DNA of 64,000 nt from Hyphomicrobiales bacterium (GCA_017305715.1 JAFKKG010000024.1:62001-126000), one strand, 5' to 3'; shown: positions 38,539 to 47,673, counted from the stretch's first letter. Program-made: numbers and translations. The notes: a model not told the origin generated them from the letters alone.

Positions 38539-38682
38539 CCCTTCTCCCCTTGTGGGAGAAGGTGGCGCGAAGCGCCGGATGAGGGGTCTCTATCCTCCTC
38601 GAGTCTTACCGTGAGGAGAGAACCCCTCACCCGTCTTCGCTTCGCGAAGCCACCCTCTCCCACAAGGGGAGAGGGGAAGTAA
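38539..38682. repeat. Dispersed intergenic palindromic repeat, family A
   Basis: Large inverted pair with TTCTCCCCTTGTGGGAGAAG at one end and CCCTCTCCCACAAGGGGAG at the other; inner GCGCGAAGCGC hairpin. It lies between two convergent genes and may serve as a transcription barrier. Confidence 0.85.
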
Positions 38683-38696
38683 GCGTGCCGGAGCGG

Positions 38697-40811
38697 CTAG
38701 CTCCTCCCCACCACCAGCGCATCCACGATCGTCACGCCCTGCCCCTCCGGATGCACCAGCACCGGATTGATCTCGATCTCCGAGATAATTTTCGCATGGT
38801 GCGCGGCCAGCACCGAGACCTCTGAAATCAACCGCGACAGCGCCGCGACGTCGGCCTTTGCCGCGCCACGAAATCCATTGAGTAGCGGCGCCGCTTTCAA
38901 CGCGGCCAGCATCGCGGAAGCTTCCTCGGCACTGACAGGCGCCGGGCGGTAGGTCACGTCTCGAAACAGCTCCGTGGTGATGCCGCCGAAGCCGACCATG
39001 ACCATCGGCCCAAAAATCCTGTCCGTCAGCGTGCCGATGATGATCTCGACGCCCTTTTTGGCCATCGGTCCGACCAGCACGCCCTGGATGACCGCATCCG
39101 GCCGATGCTTGCGCGCGTTGTCGAGCAGCGCGCCGTAGGCCATGAACGCTTCGCCCTTGGCCGTGATGTTGACGCGGACGCCGCCGGCCTCGCTCTTGTG
39201 CGGGATGTCGCGCGACTGGATTTTCATCACCAGCGGAAAGCCCGCGCGTACGATCGCGGCATCGAGTCCATCGCGCGCCGTCACCAGCGTCTCATCCGGC
39301 ACCGCGATCCCGGCGTCGCGCAGCAGCGACTTGCTGTCGAATTCCGACAGCGTTGGCGCGCTCAGATGCGCCGTGATATCTCGCGCTGGCAGGCCCCGTA
39401 CATCGGACTGCGGTGCGAGCCTGAAATTCGCATACTCAACAAGCCGCCGCATCGCGACGCCGACATGCGTCAGGCCCGACAATACGACCACGCCGGATTT
39501 CGCCAGTTCCCGCCGTGCGAAGTCGGACGGCAGCGTGTAGGAATAGAACACGACAGGCTTGCTCTGCCGCGCGATCACCGGCTTCAGCTCGGCTTCCTTG
39601 AACGGCTGACGCGTTTCGCTGGCGAACGACATGATGACCAGGGTCGCATCGACTTCGTCCGAAGCGCCAAATAGCTCGATGCTTTTCTGCAGACCGCCGC
39701 TGCTGACGCCTTGCGCCGTGACGTCGACGGGATTGCCCGCCGCGCCATAGGACGGCATCCACTGCTTGATCTGATTCTGGACCGGCTGCGACAGTTCCGG
39801 AACCTTGAGCCCCTGCAGCGAGACGGTATCCGCGCCCCAGATGCCGGCGCCGCCGGACACGGTGAGCACCGCGACGCGGTCGCCCTTCGGCAGCGGGTTC
39901 GTCGTCAGCACCGCCGCGATCGTCACCGCCTCGTCGAGGTCGTTGGAGACGATGAAGCCGTATTTGGCGAATACCGCGTCATAGGCTGCCGACCATCCCG
40001 CCATGCTGGCGGTGTGCGAGGCCGCCGCGCGCTCGCCGGCGCCGGAGCGGCCGACTTTGGTCACGATGACGGGTTTTCGCATTTCCGCGGCGCGGCGCGC
40101 GGCGACCAGAAATTTGTCGACGTCGCGGATGCCCTCGATGAACAGCAGGATCACATCGGTGGAGGCGTCCTGCACCATGTAGTCCAGGAACTCGCCGGCG
40201 CCGAGATCGCTTTCATTGCCGGCGCTGACGCAATAGCTGATCGCAACGCCGAGCGCCTTGGCGCGATGCTTGATGGCAAAGCCGATGCCGCCGGATTGCG
40301 CGACGATGGCGATCCGGCGGGTGGTCGCGACCAATGGAATATGGCCTGGCTTGACGTCGACCGTCGGGCTGAAAGTGGCCGCGACCTTCTGCACTTCGCT
40401 GAGAAAGCCCTCCGCATTGGGACCGGAAATCCGCATGCCCGTGCGCTTTGCGATCGCGACGATCTCATCCTGCATCGCGGCGCTGTCGCCGCCTTCCTCG
40501 GCAAAGCCGGAGGAGATGATCACGGCATTTTTCACGCCGGCCGCGGCGCACTGCTCCAGCGCACCGACCACGGCGCGGGCCGGAATGATGATGATGGCAA
40601 GATCGATCGGCGCCCCGACCTCGGCGATCGACGTGTAGCATGTCAGCCCGTCGATATCGCCATAGTTCGGATTGATCGGATAAATCTTGCCCGGATATTC
40701 GTTCTTGCGCAGCATCGACAGCAGCCGCCCCGGAATCTTCTCCTGATCGCGCGATGCGCCGATCAGCGCGATGCTGTCGGGCGCGAAGAAGCTGTCGAGC
40801 GGATGCGGCAT
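38697..40811 (-). CDS. ADP-forming acyl-CoA synthetase (acetate--CoA ligase family)
   Basis: A 704-residue NDP-forming CoA ligase that activates a carboxylic acid through a phospho-enzyme intermediate. Domain order is: CoA-binding Rossmann (residues about 6-130; SIALIGASRDQEKIPGRLLS), succinyl-CoA-ligase-like flavodoxin domains (about 145-450, with VIVTKVGRSGAGERAAASHT; its His is a candidate phosphorylation site), and a C-terminal ATP-grasp domain (about 480-700; KIQSRDIPHKSEAGGVRVNI). The start ATG 40811 begins MPHPLDSFFAPDSIALIGAS, the family N terminus. With the adjacent hydratase and ACADs it probably starts breakdown of an imported acid. Confidence 0.92.
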   Translation of the reverse strand: MPHPLDSFFAPDSIALIGASRDQEKIPGRLLSMLRKNEYPGKIYPINPNYGDIDGLTCYTSIAEVGAPIDLAIIIIPARAVVGALEQCAAAGVKNAVIISSGFAEEGGDSAAMQDEIVAIAKRTGMRISGPNAEGFLSEVQKVAATFSPTVDVKPGHIPLVATTRRIAIVAQSGGIGFAIKHRAKALGVAISYCVSAGNESDLGAGEFLDYMVQDASTDVILLFIEGIRDVDKFLVAARRAAEMRKPVIVTKVGRSGAGERAAASHTASMAGWSAAYDAVFAKYGFIVSNDLDEAVTIAAVLTTNPLPKGDRVAVLTVSGGAGIWGADTVSLQGLKVPELSQPVQNQIKQWMPSYGAAGNPVDVTAQGVSSGGLQKSIELFGASDEVDATLVIMSFASETRQPFKEAELKPVIARQSKPVVFYSYTLPSDFARRELAKSGVVVLSGLTHVGVAMRRLVEYANFRLAPQSDVRGLPARDITAHLSAPTLSEFDSKSLLRDAGIAVPDETLVTARDGLDAAIVRAGFPLVMKIQSRDIPHKSEAGGVRVNITAKGEAFMAYGALLDNARKHRPDAVIQGVLVGPMAKKGVEIIIGTLTDRIFGPMVMVGFGGITTELFRDVTYRPAPVSAEEASAMLAALKAAPLLNGFRGAAKADVAALSRLISEVSVLAAHHAKIISEIEINPVLVHPEGQGVTIVDALVVGRS

Positions 40812-40867
40812 GGGGATCGTCTCTTGTCTTGTTGTTGTGATTGAAACGTCAATGGCCCCGCGATGGC

Positions 40868-40978
40868 GGTGAGCTCCCTCTCCCCTTGCGGGAGAGGGTC
40901 GGGGAGAGGGGTCCACACGGGCAGTGCCGATGCCGCCACCCCTCTCCCTGGCCCTCCCCCGCAAAGGGGGGGAGGGAA
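40868..40978. repeat. Dispersed intergenic palindromic repeat, family A
   Basis: Units CCCTCTCCCCTTGCGGGAG and a trailing CCTCCCCCGCAAAGGGGGGG flank a GGGGAGAGGGGT core, between the ligase and the VOC-family gene. Confidence 0.85.
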
Positions 40979-40989
40979 CAGACCGCGCC

Positions 40990-41754
40990 TCACGCTACCA
41001 GGCTAAACCTGACCCCGCACAGATCAAACCCGTCCCCCACCACCTTGCAACCCCTGGCCTTGGCGGCATCCAGCACCTTCGCAACATTGGCGACCCTGAA
41101 TGTCAGCCCGCTCATCAGATCGGCAGGCCCGCTGACAAAGCGGAAGCTGGCATTGGGCAGCTTCAGCACCGGCTCGCCGCTTGCGCCGGTGCTGACGCTG
41201 ACCCCGATGATCTTGCCCCAATGCGCGGCGAGCACCTCCGGGTCAGGGCTTTCCATCTCGACATCCGTCAGCGCCAGCGTCACGTCCTTGCGGATCGACT
41301 TCTGCCAGTCGGGACCGGCCGGCGGATAGGTACCCAGCACATCGTCGCTGCCATCGGTGTGGTTGAACTCGATGAAGGCGGCGCGGCAGTCGCGCGGGTG
41401 CAACTGCACGCCGTGATAGGGCGCGTGCGTGATCACGTTCGCGGTGCGCACGCCCATGTCGTTGGCGCGCTTGCCCCAGGCATCGGGATCGTCGCAGCAG
41501 AAGATCGCCATATAGCCGCCGCGGCCGCCGTTCTTGTCGATGAAGCGGCCCGCCGCGGTGCCGGGCTGGAACGGCGCCACCACTTCCAGCAGGATCGTAT
41601 CGACCGGCAGCAGCGCGTTCACCAGACCGTATTTGGCGACGTTACCGTCGCGGTAACATTCGTTCAGCCCCATGATCCCGGCAATATCCGAGATCACGGG
41701 TTCCAGCTGCGGCGCCACCAGGCAGATCTGCCGCAGCCTCATATAACCGGCCAT
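40990..41754 (-). CDS. VOC/glyoxalase-like protein
   Basis: A 254-residue protein of the vicinal-oxygen-chelate group with two beta-alpha-beta-beta-beta modules. The start, MAGYMRLRQICLVAPQLEPV, and the repeat DVTLALTDVEMESPDPEVLA near 165-184 mark the two halves. It reads like the 'VOC family' proteins often found with acyl-CoA catabolic genes. The metal ligands are not clear enough to call an activity. It begins 9 bases after the adjacent enoyl-CoA hydratase stop and is likely co-transcribed with it. Confidence 0.78.
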   Translation of the reverse strand: MAGYMRLRQICLVAPQLEPVISDIAGIMGLNECYRDGNVAKYGLVNALLPVDTILLEVVAPFQPGTAAGRFIDKNGGRGGYMAIFCCDDPDAWGKRANDMGVRTANVITHAPYHGVQLHPRDCRAAFIEFNHTDGSDDVLGTYPPAGPDWQKSIRKDVTLALTDVEMESPDPEVLAAHWGKIIGVSVSTGASGEPVLKLPNASFRFVSGPADLMSGLTFRVANVAKVLDAAKARGCKVVGDGFDLCGVRFSLVA

Positions 41755-41763
41755 GTCACCCTC

Positions 41764-42558
41764 TCAATGGTTCTGGAACACGGGCTTGCGCTTCTCGACA
41801 AACGCCTTCGCCGCTTCCTTGTGGTCGAGGGTTTCGCCCGAACGCGAATGGTGGATCGCCTCGGCGTCAAAGCATTCTTCCAGCGACATCGTCTCGGCGT
41901 TGTTGATGTTGCGCTTGATGTAGCCCAGCGTGATCGACGGGCCCTGCGCCAGCGACATCGCCAGATCGTGCGCGACCGCCTCGACTTCGGCGTCCGGCAC
42001 CACCTTGGTCACCATGCCGAGGTTGTAGGCCTCCTGGGCGCTGAGCACCGGCGAGGTCAGATACAGTTCGCGCGCCTTGGCGCTGCCGAGCATCTGCGTG
42101 AGGAAATAGGTGCCGCCGTAATCGCCGGACAGCCCGACCTTTGCAAAGGCGGTGGTGATCTTGCAGGACGCGCCGGCGACGCGCAGGTCGCAGGCGAGCG
42201 CGATGGAAAGTCCCGCGCCGGCCGCAGCGCCGTCGACCTGCGCGACCACGGGCTTTTGCATCTGGTGCAGGATGCGCGAGACTTCCATGCCGCGGCGCAG
42301 GTTGACCATCTTGGCTTCGAACGACAGCGGCGCCCTTCCCTCTGCCATCGATTTGACGTCGCCGCCGACGCAGAACGTACCGCCGGCGCCTTTCAACAGC
42401 ACCGCGCGCACCTCGTGATCCTCGGCCGCGCGCCGCGCCGCCTCGACGAGCCCCCGCGTCATGTCCGGATTGAGCGCATTGCGCCGGTCGGGGCGGTTCA
42501 TGGTGATGGTGAGCAAGCCCTTGTCGAGCTGCTGGAGGACCATTTCGTTCTGGCTCAT
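41764..42558 (-). CDS. Enoyl-CoA hydratase/isomerase family protein
   Basis: A 264-residue crotonase-superfamily protein. It contains TFCVGGDVKSMAEG near residues 60-73 (first oxyanion-hole strand), AQVDGAAAGAGLSIALACDL near 104-123, and GLSGDYGGTYFLTQMLG near 143-159. The pattern at DYGG differs from the canonical catalytic Glu positions, so an isomerase-like or hydrolase activity is possible. It lies in a minus-strand set with the VOC protein and CoA ligase, and downstream of the LivK-type binding protein, suggesting uptake and activation of one compound. Confidence 0.9.
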   Translation of the reverse strand: MSQNEMVLQQLDKGLLTITMNRPDRRNALNPDMTRGLVEAARRAAEDHEVRAVLLKGAGGTFCVGGDVKSMAEGRAPLSFEAKMVNLRRGMEVSRILHQMQKPVVAQVDGAAAGAGLSIALACDLRVAGASCKITTAFAKVGLSGDYGGTYFLTQMLGSAKARELYLTSPVLSAQEAYNLGMVTKVVPDAEVEAVAHDLAMSLAQGPSITLGYIKRNINNAETMSLEECFDAEAIHHSRSGETLDHKEAAKAFVEKRKPVFQNH

Positions 42559-42593
42559 CTGCGGGTTCTTTCCTTGTTGTTGGTTGTGTTCGT

Positions 42594-42693
42594 CATTCCG
42601 GGATGGTCCGAAGGACCAGACCCGGAATCTCGCGATTCCCCGGGGCGCAATTGCGCCCCTGAGGTTCGATGCTACGCATCGCCCCGGAATGAC
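42594..42693. repeat. Dispersed intergenic repeat, family B
   Basis: Related to 34109-34209 in reverse orientation: begins CATTCCGGGATGGTCCGAAG, has a GGGGCGCAATTGCGCCCC palindrome, and ends CGCCCCGGAATGAC. Confidence 0.8.
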
Positions 42694-42729
42694 AGCTAGT
42701 TAAATCTCTCGCGCCTCGCACCACATGCG

Positions 42730-43935
42730 TCACTTCTTCACCAGCGGGCAGCGCGACAGTTCCAGCGACTGGAATGCCTCGTTGCCGGGAATGGTGGCAA
42801 GCAGCTTGTAATCGTCCCAGCGCGCCTTGGATTCGGAGGGCTTCTTGACCTCGAACAGATACATGTCGTGGACCATGCGGCCGTCCTCGCGGATTTTCCC
42901 GTTCTTGGCAAACATGTCGTTGATCGGGGTCTCCTTCATGATCTTCATGACGGCCGCCGAATCGGTGGTGCCCGCCGCCTTTACCGCTTTCAGGTAATGC
43001 GTGACGGAGGAGTAGACGCCGGCCTGGGCCGAGGTCGGCACGCGCTTGATACGCTCCATGAAGCGCTTCGAGAAGGCGCGGGTGTCGTCGTTGAGATCCC
43101 AGTAAAAGGCTTCCGCGAGCAGCAGACCCTGCGCGGTCTCCAGCCCGATGCTGTCGATGTCGGTGACAAAAGCCAGCAGCGGCGCGACCTTCTGGCCGCT
43201 CTTCATCAACCCGAATTCGGCCGCCTGCTTGATGGCGTTGATGGTGTCGCCGCCGGCGTTTGCCAACCCGATGACCTTGGCCTTGGAAGACTGCGCCTGC
43301 AGCAGGAAGGAGGAGAAGTCGGAGGTGTTGAGCGGATGCCGCACGCTGCCGAGCACCTTGCCGCCGGACTTCGTCACGACATTGGCGGTGTCCTTTTCCA
43401 GATCATGTCCGAACGCATAGTCCGCGGTCAGGAAGTACCAGCTGTCGAGGCCTTGCTTGACCGAGGCGAGCCCGGTGACGTTGGCCTGCCCGTACGTGTC
43501 GAACACATAGTGGACCGTATAGGGACCGCAGGCTTCGTTGCTGAGCCGGATCGAACCGGGCCCGTTGAACATGATGATCTTGTTGCGCGCCTTGGCGATC
43601 TCGCCGGCGGAGAGCGCGGTCGCGGACGCCGCGACATCGAAAATCATTTCGACGCCCTGATTGTCCAGCATGTCGCGGGCGATGTTGGCGGAAAGGTCAG
43701 CCTTGTTCTGGTGATCGGCCGCGATGATCTCGATCTTGCGGCCGAGCACCTCGCCGCCGAAATCCTCCGCCGCCATCTTCGCCGCGGTTTCGCTGCCGGG
43801 CCCGGTGATGTCGGCATACAGGCTCGACATGTCGAGGATGCCGCCGAGCTTGAGCGGCGGTTTTGCTTGTGCCAGTGCCGCCGTGCTCGACATCGCCAAC
43901 GCCATGGCGAAAATGCCCGCAACGATCCGTTTCAT
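42730..43935 (-). CDS. LivK-type ABC transporter substrate-binding protein
   Basis: A 401-residue periplasmic binding protein of the branched-chain amino acid type (HAAT family). It has a signal peptide (MKRIVAGIFAMALAMSSTAA then LAQA) and family landmarks such as LGGILDMSSLYADITGPGSE near 30-49 and YFLTADYAFGHDLEKDTANV near 170-189. In rhizobia such proteins often bind aromatic or aliphatic acids rather than amino acids. No permease or ATPase genes are in the window. GGGAGGG precedes the ATG at 43935. It is probably the sensor of the substrate for the downstream CoA ligase cluster (inference). Confidence 0.92.
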   Translation of the reverse strand: MKRIVAGIFAMALAMSSTAALAQAKPPLKLGGILDMSSLYADITGPGSETAAKMAAEDFGGEVLGRKIEIIAADHQNKADLSANIARDMLDNQGVEMIFDVAASATALSAGEIAKARNKIIMFNGPGSIRLSNEACGPYTVHYVFDTYGQANVTGLASVKQGLDSWYFLTADYAFGHDLEKDTANVVTKSGGKVLGSVRHPLNTSDFSSFLLQAQSSKAKVIGLANAGGDTINAIKQAAEFGLMKSGQKVAPLLAFVTDIDSIGLETAQGLLLAEAFYWDLNDDTRAFSKRFMERIKRVPTSAQAGVYSSVTHYLKAVKAAGTTDSAAVMKIMKETPINDMFAKNGKIREDGRMVHDMYLFEVKKPSESKARWDDYKLLATIPGNEAFQSLELSRCPLVKK

Positions 43936-44097
43936 GCCGCCCTCCCATTTTTTCATCCGCATTTGCCTGCGGCTTTGAAGCGCGATCATGCCGCATGCCA
44001 CCCACAGCGGCAAGGCACGGAAGCCGAGCGCTTTTGCAAGTGTTTTTCCGCTAAGCGGAATGGTGCGAACCAGATCGGAATATGCTACATTCGATTC

Positions 44098-44301
44098 ATG
44101 CCAAAAACGACGCCATCAGGGACCAAGGCCAGGAAAAAGAGCGGCTTTGTCATTGGCCGCGACGGCTTCGGCAAGATCAGCGCCGTTGAGGGCATCCGGC
44201 TGACCGCGGCCATGAAGAAGCGTGCCAGTGACGCGGAGCGCAAGGGGCTGTCGCCGGAGGAGTTTCGCGAGTCAATTATGCGTTCGTATCGCAAGGGCTG
44301 A
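44098..44301 (+). CDS. Fic-associated antitoxin-like small protein
   Basis: A 67-residue protein with GFVIGRDGFGKISAVEGIRL near residues 16-35, followed by a short helical tail ending SPEEFRESIMRSYRKG. This matches the small proteins that precede Fic toxins in alphaproteobacteria (VbhA/FicA-like), where a Glu in an S/T-xxx-E-G/N helix blocks the Fic ATP site. Here the helix reads SAVEG; the Ser is three, not four, residues before the Glu, so the fit to the textbook motif is approximate. It is 11 bases upstream of the broken fic gene. The antitoxin frame itself is intact. Confidence 0.75.
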   Translation: MPKTTPSGTKARKKSGFVIGRDGFGKISAVEGIRLTAAMKKRASDAERKGLSPEEFRESIMRSYRKG

Positions 44302-44312
44302 GCGCCTGCGGC

Positions 44313-44884
44313 ATGTATGATGCGATCGATGATCCCTATACCTACGAGAACTCAACGGTTCTCGTAAACAAGCTGGATCTGCGCGATCAGAAAGAACTGG
44401 ACGATTACGAGGCCGAAATCTCCAACGCCCGCTCGGAAGAGCCTCTGCCCGAAGGCAATCTGGATTTTGCGCATTATTGCGCCATCCACCATCACCTGTT
44501 TCAGGATGTGTACGATTGGGCGGGAAAGCACCGCACGGTACGCATATCGAAGCAGGGAAATCCATTCTGTTTTCCGGAACACATCGAATCTCAGGCATGC
44601 AGCTCTTCGTTGCGCTAAAAACTAGCAACTTTCTTGAAGGTCTTAAGCCCGATGATTTCTCAACTCGGGCTGCGCATTTTCTGTCTGAATTGAACGCGAT
44701 CCATGCGTTTCGAGAAGGGAACGGCCGCACCCAGCTGACTTTTTTTGCTTTGCTGGCCAACAACGCCGGTCATCCACTCGACCTCGCAAAGCTTGACCCT
44801 GACTTGATGCTCAAGGCCATGATCGAGAGCTTCGAAGGCGACGAAACCGAACCGGCTCGCGTGATCAAAGGTCTCATCACATGA
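44313..44884 (+). pseudogene. Fic-domain toxin, frameshifted
   Basis: The first frame (ATG 44313) reads a normal Fic N-terminal part (YDWAGKHRTVRISKQGNPFC) and stops at 44618. The rest, including the Fic core HAFREGNGRTQL, continues in another frame from about 44597 to 44884. Loss of one base near 44595-44596 would explain this. The core also deviates from HxFx(D/E)GNGRxxR: the last Arg is Leu, a residue normally needed for ATP handling. AMPylation activity is therefore doubtful even if the frameshift were a sequencing error. The end overlaps the next gene as ATGA. Confidence 0.85.
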
Positions 44885-45669
44885 GACATCGAGACCGTCG
44901 CAGCCCGAGCATCACGGCCATGCTGACATGTGGCTTGGTCGTTATGACCGCCGCCCCGGCAAACGCCGCCGGCTGCGCGTTTGAGCCGCAAGGCGAAGGC
45001 CGCGTCGCCGCGGTGATCGATGCGCGCACGTTTCGGCTCGATGATGGCCGCGAAGTCCGTCTCGCCGGCATCGTGCCGGCCCATCCGGACAAGACCAAAG
45101 CGGCGCTGGCGGCTGTTGTCACCGGGCGCGACGTGGCGCTGCGAGGCGCCGACGATGCGCCGGACCGTTACGGCCGCCAGCCTGCCTTTGTCTTTCTCGC
45201 AGGTTCCGAGGCGCCGGTGCAAAGCGAGTTGCTGCGGCGAGGTGAGGCGCTGGTTTCGACCGAGGTGGCGAGCAAGGACTGCGCCACTGAGCTGGCTGCC
45301 GCCGAGGCCGAGGCGCGGCAGGCCCGCAAGGGAACCTGGGCCGATCCGGCGGCCATAAAAAACGCGGAAAGTCCCGGCGATATTTTGGCCGGGATCGGGC
45401 GCTTTACGGTGGTCGAAGGCAGGGTTTTGTCCGTGCGGCAGGCGGGGGCAACGACCTATCTGAATTTTGGCCGGAACTGGACACGGGACTTTGCTGTGAC
45501 TATTTCAAGGCGCATGATACCGGCGTTCGAGGCCGCCGGACTTGTGCCTAAGTCCCTCGAAAATCGACGGATTCGTGTCCGCGGCTTTGTCGAGGCGCGG
45601 GGTGGGCCACGGATCGAGGTGCTCCGGGTGGGGCAGATTGAAGTGCTGGGTGCGGAATTAGCTCGCTAG
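44881..45669 (+). CDS. SNase-like exported protein
   Basis: A 262-residue protein with a signal-like hydrophobic segment near residues 13-29 ending ANA-AG. The middle (about 40-155) resembles the staphylococcal-nuclease (OB) fold: VIDARTFRLDDGREVRLAGI, then APDRYGRQPAFVFL and ELLRRGEALVST. Catalytic Arg/Glu residues of true nucleases are only partly matched, so activity is uncertain. A C-terminal OB-like extension (about 165-262) is specific to this group. Its ATG overlaps the fic remnant (ATGA), though it may have its own promoter. Confidence 0.8.
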   Translation: MRHRDRRSPSITAMLTCGLVVMTAAPANAAGCAFEPQGEGRVAAVIDARTFRLDDGREVRLAGIVPAHPDKTKAALAAVVTGRDVALRGADDAPDRYGRQPAFVFLAGSEAPVQSELLRRGEALVSTEVASKDCATELAAAEAEARQARKGTWADPAAIKNAESPGDILAGIGRFTVVEGRVLSVRQAGATTYLNFGRNWTRDFAVTISRRMIPAFEAAGLVPKSLENRRIRVRGFVEARGGPRIEVLRVGQIEVLGAELAR

Positions 45670-45770
45670 AGCGTTTTCAAGCGAAGTGGGTACCGTTCGC
45701 GTGAAGAAAACGCGTCAAAACAAAAGGATAGAGCCCCATTCCGGTTCGATCGGAACGGAAAAGGCTCTAG
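45667..45770. repeat. Dispersed intergenic repeat with GAGCGTTTTCAAGCGAAGTG unit
   Basis: Starts AGAGCGTTTTCAAGCGAAGT and ends with a hairpin TTCCGGTTCGATCGGAA and GGCTCTAG. It matches a well-known short repeat spread through Bradyrhizobium/Rhodopseudomonas genomes (recalled, not searched). It fills the gap ahead of the M48 protease gene. Confidence 0.75.
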
Positions 45771-45776
45771 ACAAGA

Positions 45777-47276
45777 GTGGCTGACGTGACAGGGCGTTCG
45801 GGACAGCACGCAGGGAGTACAGGCCGCTGCCTCTTGGCTGTGCCGGCCGTGCTGTGCGCGGCCTTGACGCTGTCGGCGTGCGGCAGTGCGGGCCGGTTCG
45901 AGACCGCGGCCCCGACCACGGCCGCACCGGCGAAACCGATCCGTACGGTGGCGCAGACGCCGGCCAGCGAGCGCGAGCACGAGCGCATCCTCTCCTCCTA
46001 TGGCGGCGCTTACGACGATCCGAAACTGGAAGCGCTGATCAGCAAGACCGTCGAGCGGCTGGTTGCGGCCTCGGATCGCCCCGACCAGGCCTATCGCGTC
46101 ACCATCCTCAATTCCGGCGCGGTCAACGCGTTCGCGCTGCCGACCGGCCAGCTCTATGTGACGCGCGGCCTGATCGCGCTCGCCAGCGATACCTCGGAAT
46201 TGTCCTCGGTGCTGAGCCACGAGATGGCGCATGTGCTCGCAAAACACGCCTCGATCCGCGAGGACCAGGCGCGGCAGGCCGCCGTCGTCACCCGCGTCGT
46301 CACCGACATGAGCAACGACCCGGATCTCACCGCGCTGGCGCTCGCCAAGACGAAACTGACGATGGCGAGCTTCTCCCGCCAGCAGGAGTTCGAGGCCGAC
46401 GGCATCGGCGTCGGCATTGCGGCGCGCGCGCATTTCGATCCCTATGGCGCCTCGCGCTTCCTGAACGCGATGGAGCGCAACGCGGCGCTGAAGGCCGGCA
46501 AGACCTCGCTCGACCCCCGCGCGCAGGATTTCCTGTCGTCGCATCCGGCCACCCCGGAGCGCGTGCAGAATGCGCAGAATTCGGCGCGGCAATATTCCTC
46601 GCCCGAAGGCGGCGAGCGCGACCGCGAGGCGTATCTCGCCGCGATCGACAACATCGTCTATGGCGAGGACCCCAGTGAAGGCTTTGTGCGCGGACGGCGC
46701 TTCCTGCATCCGAAGCTCGGCTTCACCTTCGCCGCCCCCGATACGTTCACGCTGGATAACACCGCGCAGGCCGTGATCGGCGTCCGCGAAGGCGGCACCC
46801 AGGCGATGCGCTTCGACGTGGTGCGGGTGCCGGCGGAGCAGTCGCTCGGCGACTATCTCAATTCCGGCTGGATGGAAGGCGTCGAGAAGGCGACGACCGA
46901 GGACCTCACCATCAACGGTTTCCCGGCCGCGTCGGCGTCAGCCCATGGCGACCAGTGGCAGTTCAAGGTCTACGCGCTGCGCTTCGGCACCGACGTCTAC
47001 CGCTTCATTTTCGCGGCGAGGCAGAAGAGCACCGAGAGCGAGCGCAATGCGCGCGAGACCGTCAACTCGTTCCGCCGCCTGACGCTCGAGGAAATTCAGG
47101 CGGCACGTCCGCTGCGCATCAAGATCATCACCGTGCAGCCCGGCGACACCGTGGAATCGCTCTCCCACCGCATGGCCGGCGTCGACCGCCCGGCCCAACG
47201 CTTCCGCATCCTCAACGGCCTCGACGCCAACGCCCAGGTCAAGACCCGCGACCGCGTCAAGATCGTGGTGGATTGA
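45777..47276 (+). CDS. M48-family metalloprotease lipoprotein with LysM-like tail
   Basis: A 499-residue putative BepA/LoiP-like protease. A lipobox LSAC places the lipidated Cys at residue 35. The zinc site is HEMAH (148-152), with a third ligand Glu in QQEFEADGIG near 203. The C-terminal 50 residues look like LysM (ITVQPGDTVESLSHRMAGVD ... RVKIVVD), which could anchor it to peptidoglycan. Members degrade misfolded outer-membrane proteins in the periplasm. Start is the GTG at 45777; a GTG at 45786 is also possible. Probably monocistronic. Confidence 0.9.
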   Translation: MADVTGRSGQHAGSTGRCLLAVPAVLCAALTLSACGSAGRFETAAPTTAAPAKPIRTVAQTPASEREHERILSSYGGAYDDPKLEALISKTVERLVAASDRPDQAYRVTILNSGAVNAFALPTGQLYVTRGLIALASDTSELSSVLSHEMAHVLAKHASIREDQARQAAVVTRVVTDMSNDPDLTALALAKTKLTMASFSRQQEFEADGIGVGIAARAHFDPYGASRFLNAMERNAALKAGKTSLDPRAQDFLSSHPATPERVQNAQNSARQYSSPEGGERDREAYLAAIDNIVYGEDPSEGFVRGRRFLHPKLGFTFAAPDTFTLDNTAQAVIGVREGGTQAMRFDVVRVPAEQSLGDYLNSGWMEGVEKATTEDLTINGFPAASASAHGDQWQFKVYALRFGTDVYRFIFAARQKSTESERNARETVNSFRRLTLEEIQAARPLRIKIITVQPGDTVESLSHRMAGVDRPAQRFRILNGLDANAQVKTRDRVKIVVD

Positions 47277-47288
47277 CGCGAAGCGCAT

Positions 47289-47365
47289 CATCCCGGGTCG
47301 CGAAGCGAACCCGGGATCTCGCGATTCCGGTCTGGACCCTCGGTCCATCGCCGCATGACGGGCTC
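47289..47365. repeat. Dispersed intergenic repeat, family B
   Basis: Contains ATCCCGGGTCGCGAAGCGAA and CCCGGGATCTCGCGATTCCG, related to the copies at 34109 and 42594 but shorter. Confidence 0.75.
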
Positions 47366-47382
47366 AAAAGGGGCGGGTCACC

Positions 47383-47673
47383 TCAATGCATGGACTCGAG
47401 CACCACGACCACACCCGTCGGCTCGGGCTCATGCGGCCTCAAGCTGGTGAGCGTCGCATCGCTCCAGTCCGCCAGACTGACAATTTCGCCGCTTTGGGCT
47501 TCCGCCTCCGGCAGGGTCGCTGGCTCCAGCACCTTGAGGCCGCCTGCATCGAGAAAGAATGTGTGATTCCCGAACAGGTCGTTCAATTCGGGAAACGCGG
47601 GATGATTTTCGGGAAGGACCTCAGCCTCGAATTGGCTCAGGGTCTGTTTCAACTGGGTCGAGCTTAGCTTCAT
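47383..47673 (-). CDS. Small hypothetical protein
   Basis: A 96-residue acidic protein starting MKLSSTQLKQTLSQFEAEVL and ending in a Thr/Val-rich tail. ATG 47673 follows GGAG by about 6 bases; a longer frame to 47742 lacks a ribosome site. No membrane segment or known domain is seen. It is the first of two small genes in this orientation with no clear function, and is likely conserved in the genus (inference). Confidence 0.6.
   Translation of the reverse strand: MKLSSTQLKQTLSQFEAEVLPENHPAFPELNDLFGNHTFFLDAGGLKVLEPATLPEAEAQSGEIVSLADWSDATLTSLRPHEPEPTGVVVVLESMH

Noticed and set aside
40924-42699. A 591-codon open frame on the plus strand
   Set aside because: It crosses repeats and runs antisense to the VOC and enoyl-CoA hydratase genes, with no recognisable domain.
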